Shown: one piece after another, positions 59,618-64,000 of the stretch
Layout of the letters: each line of letters opens with the position of its first letter
Position numbering within the stretch: the stretch's first letter is position 1
NCBI RefSeq assembly: GCF_026153355.1
Contig: NZ_CP110636.1
Coordinates: 3,410,001-3,474,000, forward strand
Length of the DNA stretch: 64,000 nt
Direction: 5' to 3'
Origin: Streptomyces endophytica
Lineage (GTDB): Bacteria; Actinomycetota; Actinomycetes; Streptomycetales; Streptomycetaceae
Made by a program: the position numbers and the translations under genes
Notes under the pieces: generated by a model
Databases searched by the model: none
What the model saw: the letters and a program-made list of their open reading frames with translations, nothing else
What the model was told of the DNA's origin: nothing

Positions 59618-59954
59618 CGAGAACCCTCTCCAGAATCTGCCGGTCGAATTGCTCGGCTTCGGGGATGGGGACACGGGCGTGCAGCCGCCCGGCATCGACA
59701 AGGTCGGCCACCAGCACCTTCACCACGCTGACGGGCAGGTGAAGGTGGGCGGCGACCTCGGCCAGAGACAGCGCCCCGGGCTGCAGCAGCTCCAGGATGC
59801 GGTGCTCTTCCGGGCGTACCTCACTGGTGATCGGCATCCCCACGCTGTGCAGCAGGGTGAGCCGGTCCAACGTGTTGCGGCTGGGGCGGGCGCGTCCGCC
59901 GGTGGCCAGGTAGGCCGGGACGAGGCGCCTGCCGCTGCTCTGGCGGGGCGTCAT
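59592..59954 (-). CDS. cvnC: Conservon DUF742 protein CvnC
   Basis: 120 aa. DUF742 hallmarks: RLVPAYLATGGRARPSRN, then a winged-helix-like LLQPGALSLAEVAAHLHLPVSVVKVLVADLVDAG and the terminal QILERVLDGLRSLKS. A DNA-binding-like fold probably used for protein contacts. The start overlaps the cvnB stop by 4 nt (ATGA). Confidence 0.95.
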   Translation of the reverse strand: MTPRQSSGRRLVPAYLATGGRARPSRNTLDRLTLLHSVGMPITSEVRPEEHRILELLQPGALSLAEVAAHLHLPVSVVKVLVADLVDAGRLHARVPIPEAEQFDRQILERVLDGLRSLKS

Positions 59955-60379
59955 GCCGGGTTACCGAGGTCCCGGGCCGGGCTGTTCATCACCTTGCTGC
60001 CCAGCGTCGTCACCTGGATCTGCATGTGGTGCGCGACGACTCCCATGTTCACCTCCGGGTCGGCGAAGACGGCCAGGCAGGTGTTCTCGCCGGCCGGTAT
60101 CGCGAAGACGAAGCCCTCGTCGGACTCGATGACGGTCTGCCGCAGCCGGGTGTCGTCCTTCTCGGCGAACGCAGCGGTGACGGCGCGCGCGGCGCCCTGG
60201 AGCGCGGACATCATCGCGGCGACACCCTCGCCCGCCTCCCGGGACAGCCCCGGCGAGGCACCCTCGATGAAGCCGTCACCGGAGATCACGGCTGCGTGGA
60301 TAACATGCGGCAACTCCAAGAGCGGCGCCAGCACCCAGGACTTGTCCTCGGCGACACGGCGGCGGGTGGGGCTGTTCAT
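59951..60379 (-). CDS. cvnB: Conservon roadblock/LC7 protein CvnB
   Basis: 142 aa from ATG 60379. Roadblock/LC7 (MglB-like) fold: LPHVIHAAVISGDGFIEGASPGLSREAGEGVAAMMSALQGAARAV and SDEGFVFAIPAGENTCLAVFADPEVNMG. MglB-like proteins regulate Ras-like GTPases, here CvnD. Overlaps the cvnA stop by 4 nt. Confidence 0.96.
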   Translation of the reverse strand: MNSPTRRRVAEDKSWVLAPLLELPHVIHAAVISGDGFIEGASPGLSREAGEGVAAMMSALQGAARAVTAAFAEKDDTRLRQTVIESDEGFVFAIPAGENTCLAVFADPEVNMGVVAHHMQIQVTTLGSKVMNSPARDLGNPA

Positions 60380-61833
60380 GACTGGGCGTTCCCTTCGGGA
60401 CTGCGAGGGGGTTCTGACTGGGCGGCTGCCCGGCCGGTTTCGGTGCCCCGCTGGAGGGCGGCCCACCGGGATCCGGTCTCCTCCGGAGAGCGCGGGGGAA
60501 TCGGTTCGGAGCGCGGGGCCTGCTCGGCCTCCGACACGGGCTTGCGGCGGCGCCGGCGTGGCAGTTCGCCCTCGGCGGCCGGCGCGTCGTACGAGGCGTG
60601 CACGGCGGGCGCGGCGGGTGCCGCGGGGGCGGCCGGCGCGGTCGGCGCGGGAGCCGGCTGACCGGCGGGCGCTGCCGAGGAGGGCGCCGCCCCGGTCGGC
60701 AGGGCGGAGGAGGATCGTTCCGTCATCCCGGAACGGTGCGGCAGCGGAGCCATTACGGACATGGGCTGGGCACTCTCGTCGAGGACGGTGAGGAGGGGGT
60801 CACCCGGGATGTACACCACGGCCCGCACGCCGCCGTACGGCGACGGCTCGACGTGCACCCCGAAGCCGTACTGGCGCACCAGCTGGCCGGCCGCGGCGAA
60901 ACCGGACCGCGGCGGGTCGCCGAGCTGGGTCAGCAGCAGATCGCCGTCGCCCGCCAGCAGCTCCATCGCCGCCTTGATCTCGTCGTCGTGCATGCCGACG
61001 CCGTAGTCGTCGATGATCACCGAGGCGCCGCGGTTGCCCTGCTGGAGGGTGATCGTCACCGGCAGCTCACGGTGCGAGTGGTGCAGCGCGTTGGCCAGCA
61101 GCTCGGTGACGGTGATCGCGATCGGCTCGACGGCCCGCGCGACGACCGCGATCGGGTCCCGCAGCTGGTTGCTGATCTGCACGCGCTCGTAGCCGCGCAG
61201 CCGGGACATGGCGCCCACGACCAGCTCGGCCAGGTACGAGTCCTCGCGGGTCAGGCCCGGCCAGGCGCCGCAGACCACGCCGGTGGCCTGCACGCGCCGC
61301 AGCGCCTGCTCGTTGAGGAAGTCCGCGTTCAGCAGGGCCTGCGCGATCTCCGGGTCGTCGTAGCGGTGCTGCATCTCCTGCAGCGCCGTCTGCAGGCGGT
61401 ACAGCAGCGCCTGGATGGTGGTGGTCGCGCCGCGGAGCGCCGACTGCGCGGCCGCGTCGACCCGCGTGCGCTCCTTGGTGATGGCCTCGCTGACCTGCTC
61501 CAGTACGGCGGCGAGCGCCTCGTCCGTCTCCGACCCGGCGAACCGGGCGTCGAGCAGACCGTGCACCGGTACGTGCGGGTGGGCCAGCGCCATCGTCAGA
61601 TCGGGGAGCCGGGTACCGGCCAGGTGCCGGATCTCGGCCTCGGTGGCCCGCAGCCGGGCCGACAGCTCCGTATTGCTGTGGAGCGTGGCGCTGTTCTGTT
61701 CCTCAGCGGCGGCCAGGCGCGCTCTGAGGGCCTTGCGCTGTCCACTGGCCCGGACCGAGAACGCCGCCAGGACCACGGCGGCGGCCGTACCTGCGCTGAG
61801 GCACCACAACAGCGCCTCCGGTATGGATGTCAT
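60376..61833 (-). CDS. cvnA: Conservon sensor-kinase-like protein CvnA
   Basis: 485 aa. One N-terminal membrane helix (EALLWCLSAGTAAAVVLAAF), a coiled-coil (~30-75), a helical domain, then a histidine-kinase-type ATPase (N-box ELLANALHHSHRE, G1 DDYGVGM). There is no clear H-box His, as usual for CvnA. The last ~110 residues are a Pro/Ala/Ser-rich tail (PAPAPTAPAAPAAPAA). ATG 61833 has AGGA in front; ATG 61845 adds four residues and lacks one. First gene of the six-gene minus-strand operon. Confidence 0.93.
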   Translation of the reverse strand: MTSIPEALLWCLSAGTAAAVVLAAFSVRASGQRKALRARLAAAEEQNSATLHSNTELSARLRATEAEIRHLAGTRLPDLTMALAHPHVPVHGLLDARFAGSETDEALAAVLEQVSEAITKERTRVDAAAQSALRGATTTIQALLYRLQTALQEMQHRYDDPEIAQALLNADFLNEQALRRVQATGVVCGAWPGLTREDSYLAELVVGAMSRLRGYERVQISNQLRDPIAVVARAVEPIAITVTELLANALHHSHRELPVTITLQQGNRGASVIIDDYGVGMHDDEIKAAMELLAGDGDLLLTQLGDPPRSGFAAAGQLVRQYGFGVHVEPSPYGGVRAVVYIPGDPLLTVLDESAQPMSVMAPLPHRSGMTERSSSALPTGAAPSSAAPAGQPAPAPTAPAAPAAPAAPAVHASYDAPAAEGELPRRRRRKPVSEAEQAPRSEPIPPRSPEETGSRWAALQRGTETGRAAAQSEPPRSPEGNAQS

Positions 61834-61902
61834 CGAGATCCTCATGTGGGGTACTGACTGGGTCGGCCGGCCATCACGGCGACGTGGTGCCGATCTCACG
61901 GG

Positions 61903-61931
61903 ATGCTACCGGGCAGTTGACGTGCCGTGAG
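61903..61931 (-). promoter_or_regulatory. Candidate conservon promoter
   Basis: On the minus strand TAGCAT (61908-61903) is a good -10, about 70 bases before cvnA. The -35 region (CTCACG, 61931-61926) is weak. Confidence 0.4.
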
Positions 61932-61960
61932 GGCCGATCCCAAGGGGCGACTGAGAAGTA

Positions 61961-61977
61961 CGGAAGGTCACCTTCCG
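61961..61977 (-). promoter_or_regulatory. 17-bp perfect palindrome upstream of cvnA
   Basis: CGGAAGGT-C-ACCTTCCG lies about 30 bases upstream of the candidate -35 of the conservon, a typical activator position. The binding protein is unknown; the nearby HTH protein is one possibility. Confidence 0.5.
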
Positions 61978-62006
61978 CCCGCGATGACCGGACGATAACG
62001 TGATGC

Positions 62007-62037
62007 GGCCCCGTCATCCAGGGAAGATGGCGGGGCC
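62007..62037 (-). terminator. Terminator after the DUF397 gene
   Basis: GGCCCCG (62007-62013) pairs with CGGGGCC (62031-62037), extended inward by CAT/ATG. It sits 37 bases beyond the minus-strand DUF397 stop. Confidence 0.6.
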
Positions 62038-62073
62038 GGTGTGTGCCTGTTGTGTGCCCTTGGTGAAAGCCGG

Positions 62074-62286
62074 TCAGGGGGTTCGGAACTGCGCGTTCTT
62101 GACTGCCGCTATGAAAGTGGACCAAGCGCCCGCGGGCACTGTCAGGGCGGGGCCCTGGGGGGTCTTGCTGTCGCGGATGGGGACCACTCCGGGGAAGTCG
62201 TCGGCGACTTCGACGCAGCTGCCGCCGTTGGTGTCGCTGTAGCTGCTCTTGCGCCACCGAGCACTGCTCAGGTCGTACTCGCGCAT
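62074..62286 (-). CDS. DUF397 family protein
   Basis: 70 aa. MREYDLSSARWRKSSYSDTNGGSCVEVADDFPGVVPIRDSKTPQGPALTVPAGAWSTFI is the canonical DUF397 pattern (W.KSS.S...G.CVE...VRDSK...L.....W..F). These small proteins pair with the HTH/DUF5753 regulator encoded upstream and may act as antitoxin-like or modulator partners (WhiJ/BldB-type systems). Overlaps the regulator gene by 19 bases. Confidence 0.95.
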   Translation of the reverse strand: MREYDLSSARWRKSSYSDTNGGSCVEVADDFPGVVPIRDSKTPQGPALTVPAGAWSTFIAAVKNAQFRTP

Positions 62287-63101
62287 TGTTTGTAGTCCTC
62301 TACCATCGACTCGATCAGGGGCAGGGATGCCTCCGGCGACAGCGCGGCGGCCCTTGCCAGATCGTAGCTTTGCTGTACGTGCCTCACTACGGCCGGTTCG
62401 TCCAGCAGATTCCCCGAATACACGCCCTCTGTATAGGCGGTTGGCGGCGCGTCCTCGAACTCCATGAGCGTCACCATCTTGCCGATGAAGGAAAACGCGC
62501 CGGCCGCGAACGGAAGTACCTGCACCAGGATCTTGCGTTCGTGGACGAGCCGCGCAACGTGCTCCAACTGCTCGGCCATAACGGCCGGGCCTCCCACTGG
62601 TACGCGCAGTACCGCTTCGTGCAGGACGGCCCAATACGCCGGACGATCAGCGGGCTTGAGGACCGCCGCCCGGTCGAGTCGGGCGCGGACTTTTTCCTCG
62701 ATGTGCTCGTCCGACGCCAATGGGCTGCCCGCCAGCATCAACGCCCGCGCATAAGCCGACGTCTGCAGCAGTCCTGGCACGAGCATCGACTCGAACTCAC
62801 AGATCTTCGTAGCCAGCCGTTCCAGATCCGCCGCTGCCGCGAAGTAGGAGGCATACGGCGAAGCCTCCAGCAGCTTTCGGTAGAGGCGCTCGAAAAAGCC
62901 GTCCGTATTCAGCGCCTCGTCGATCTGGATCGCCATTTCCAGGCGCGGCCGGCGTTCCGCGGACTCGAACCTGCAGACCAATGCGCGGGACGCGAACAGC
63001 CTCCGCCCCAGTTCCGCCTGACTCAGACCGGCTGCCTCCCGGCGGTTCGTGAGTTCCGAGCCCCAGAACTCCCAGCCGACCTGCTGTGACGCGTTGGTCA
63101 T
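62268..63101 (-). CDS. Helix-turn-helix (XRE) regulator with DUF5753 domain
   Basis: 277 aa. N-terminal XRE HTH (LTNRREAAGLSQAELGRRLFASRALVCRFESAERRP, residues ~15-55), then the DUF5753 ligand/effector domain (ICEFESMLVPGLLQTSAYARALML, and VLPFAAGAFSFIGKMVTLMEFEDAP). Paired with DUF397 in an operon. Such pairs are amplified in Streptomyces and influence development. GC is lower than the neighbourhood. Two perfect 16-bp direct repeats lie just upstream of its start. Confidence 0.94.
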   Translation of the reverse strand: MTNASQQVGWEFWGSELTNRREAAGLSQAELGRRLFASRALVCRFESAERRPRLEMAIQIDEALNTDGFFERLYRKLLEASPYASYFAAAADLERLATKICEFESMLVPGLLQTSAYARALMLAGSPLASDEHIEEKVRARLDRAAVLKPADRPAYWAVLHEAVLRVPVGGPAVMAEQLEHVARLVHERKILVQVLPFAAGAFSFIGKMVTLMEFEDAPPTAYTEGVYSGNLLDEPAVVRHVQQSYDLARAAALSPEASLPLIESMVEDYKQCASTT

Positions 63102-63112
63102 CGCCCACCCCT

Positions 63113-63144
63113 CTTGCTGTGCTGTTCTCTTGCTGTGCTGTTCT
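63113..63144 (-). repeat. Two perfect 16-bp direct repeats in the XRE gene leader
   Basis: CTTGCTGTGCTGTTCT (63113-63128) is repeated exactly at 63129-63144; on the gene strand this reads AGAACAGCACAGCAAG twice. They end 11 bases before the XRE start codon. A TAGGCT -10 candidate is at 63159-63154 (minus). Confidence 0.75.
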
Positions 63145-63222
63145 TTCGGTCACAGCCTAGTTCCGGAGCGTCACCATGCGGGTGCGAACGGTGAACCCGG
63201 CCGACCCCCTCTCCGCATGCGC

Positions 63223-63228
63223 CAGAAT
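63223..63228 (+). promoter_or_regulatory. -10-like box CAGAAT before recO, leaderless type
   Basis: CAGAAT ends 7 nt before ATG 63236 with no ribosome binding site. The 17-base segment AGAATGGGCGCCATGAG is identical to that before era. Confidence 0.4.
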
Positions 63229-63235
63229 GGGCGCC

Positions 63236-63982
63236 ATGAGTCTGTTCCGCGACGACGGCATCGTGCTGCGCACCCAGAAGCTGGGTGAGGCGGACCGGAT
63301 CATCACGCTGCTCACCCGCGGCCACGGCCGGGTCCGTGCCGTGGCCCGGGGTGTGCGGCGGACGAAGTCGAAGTTCGGGGCGCGGCTGGAGCCGTTCTCG
63401 CACGTGGACGTGCAGTTCTACGCCCGCGGCAGCGAGCTCGTCGGGCGCGGGCTGCCGCTCTGTACGCAGAGCGAGACGATCGCCGCGTACGGCGGCGGCA
63501 TCGTCACGGACTACGCCCGTTACACCGCCGGCACGGCCATGCTGGAGACCGCCGAGCGGTTCACCGACCACGAGGGCGAGCCGGCCGTTCAGCAGTACCT
63601 GCTGCTGGTCGGCGGGCTGCGGACGCTCGCGCGCGGGGAGCACGCGCCGCACCTCGTGCTCGACGCGTTCCTGCTGCGCTCGCTGGCCGTGAATGGTTAC
63701 GCGCCGAGTTTCGACAGCTGCGCGCGGTGCGGGATGCCGGGCCCGAACCGGTTCTTCTCGGTCGCGTCGGGCGGGGTGATCTGCGGCGAGTGCCGGGTGC
63801 CCGGGAGCGTCGTACCCTCCTCGGAGGCCATCGGGCTCCTGAGCGCGCTGCTGACCGGCGACTGGGAGACCGCGGACGCCTGCGAGGCCCGCCACGCACG
63901 GGAGGGCAGCGGGCTGGTCACGGCCTATTTGCACTGGCACCTGGAGCGGGGGCTGCGCTCCCTGAGGTATGTAGAGCAGTAG
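63236..63982 (+). CDS. recO: DNA repair protein RecO
   Basis: 248 aa, complete. Loads RecA onto SSB-coated DNA with RecR and RecF. N-terminal OB fold (MSLFRDDGIVLRTQKLGEADRIITLLTRGHG, then RVRAVARGVRRTKSKFG), helical middle, and a zinc finger CARCGMPGP...GGVICGECR. ATG 63236 gives the standard N terminus. The window ends 18 bases after the stop. Confidence 0.97.
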   Translation: MSLFRDDGIVLRTQKLGEADRIITLLTRGHGRVRAVARGVRRTKSKFGARLEPFSHVDVQFYARGSELVGRGLPLCTQSETIAAYGGGIVTDYARYTAGTAMLETAERFTDHEGEPAVQQYLLLVGGLRTLARGEHAPHLVLDAFLLRSLAVNGYAPSFDSCARCGMPGPNRFFSVASGGVICGECRVPGSVVPSSEAIGLLSALLTGDWETADACEARHAREGSGLVTAYLHWHLERGLRSLRYVEQ

Positions 63983-64000
63983 GGCAGCAGGCGCGGTGAC

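Overview
This is a high-GC actinobacterial chromosome segment, almost certainly Streptomyces. The evidence is the strong G/C bias at third codon positions, GTG starts, a cvn-type conservon with paired P450s, an HTH/DUF397 pair, mycothiol-dependent formaldehyde dehydrogenase, and the gene order comEA-comEC-holA-rpsT-lepA-hemW-hrcA-dnaJ-rsmE-phoH-ybeY-era-leuA-recO. It is mostly core chromosome. I see no rRNA, tRNA, insertion sequence, prophage, CRISPR array or biosynthetic gene cluster.

Layout. 1-5 kb: 3' part of a secreted S53 peptidase, then leuS behind a short leucine-rich leader peptide and terminator. 5-17 kb: a membrane-anchored protein (apparently frameshifted), DegV, comEA-comEC, a PstS-like binding protein (minus), arylamine N-acetyltransferase, a small unknown protein, holA and a Pro/Gln-rich membrane protein. 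17-26.6 kb: rpsT (minus), lepA, a fadD-type acyl-CoA synthetase, a kinase/GAF/PP2C regulator and hemW. 26.6-35.5 kb: Uma2 nuclease, DUF3097, a broken MBL hydrolase, the CIRCE-controlled hrcA-dnaJ operon, nitronate monooxygenase-rsmE, OsmC, HIT and RNase Z. 35.5-43 kb: secreted acid phosphatase, glucarate dehydratase, the mscR-MBL formaldehyde pair, GH4 and a PfkB kinase. 43-48.7 kb: phoH-ybeY-corC-like, a cytidine-deaminase-like protein, an aldo/keto reductase and era. 48.8-53.4 kb (minus): GH1 and its MFS transporter, then emfourin and a protealysin-type M4 protease. 53.4-64 kb: leuA with a leucine leader, a TerB protein, a complete conservon cvnABCD-CYP157-CYP154 (minus), the DUF397/XRE pair (minus) and recO.

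Cross-cutting observations. (1) Seven genes, several of them normally intact or essential, are each broken by what reads as a single missing base, mostly in short G or C runs. This looks more like residual assembly error than decay. (2) Several genes (leuS leader, degV, hemW, the CDA-like gene, era, recO) have a -10-like hexamer 6-7 nt before the start codon, the layout of leaderless mRNAs. (3) Both leucine genes carry leader peptides with runs of Leu that include the rare codon CTT. (4) Intergenic regions hold many minisatellites (12-36 bp units and one 65-77 bp unit) and three copies of a 48-bp dispersed repeat. (5) Possible operators not tied to a known regulator lie upstream of fadD, terB and the conservon.
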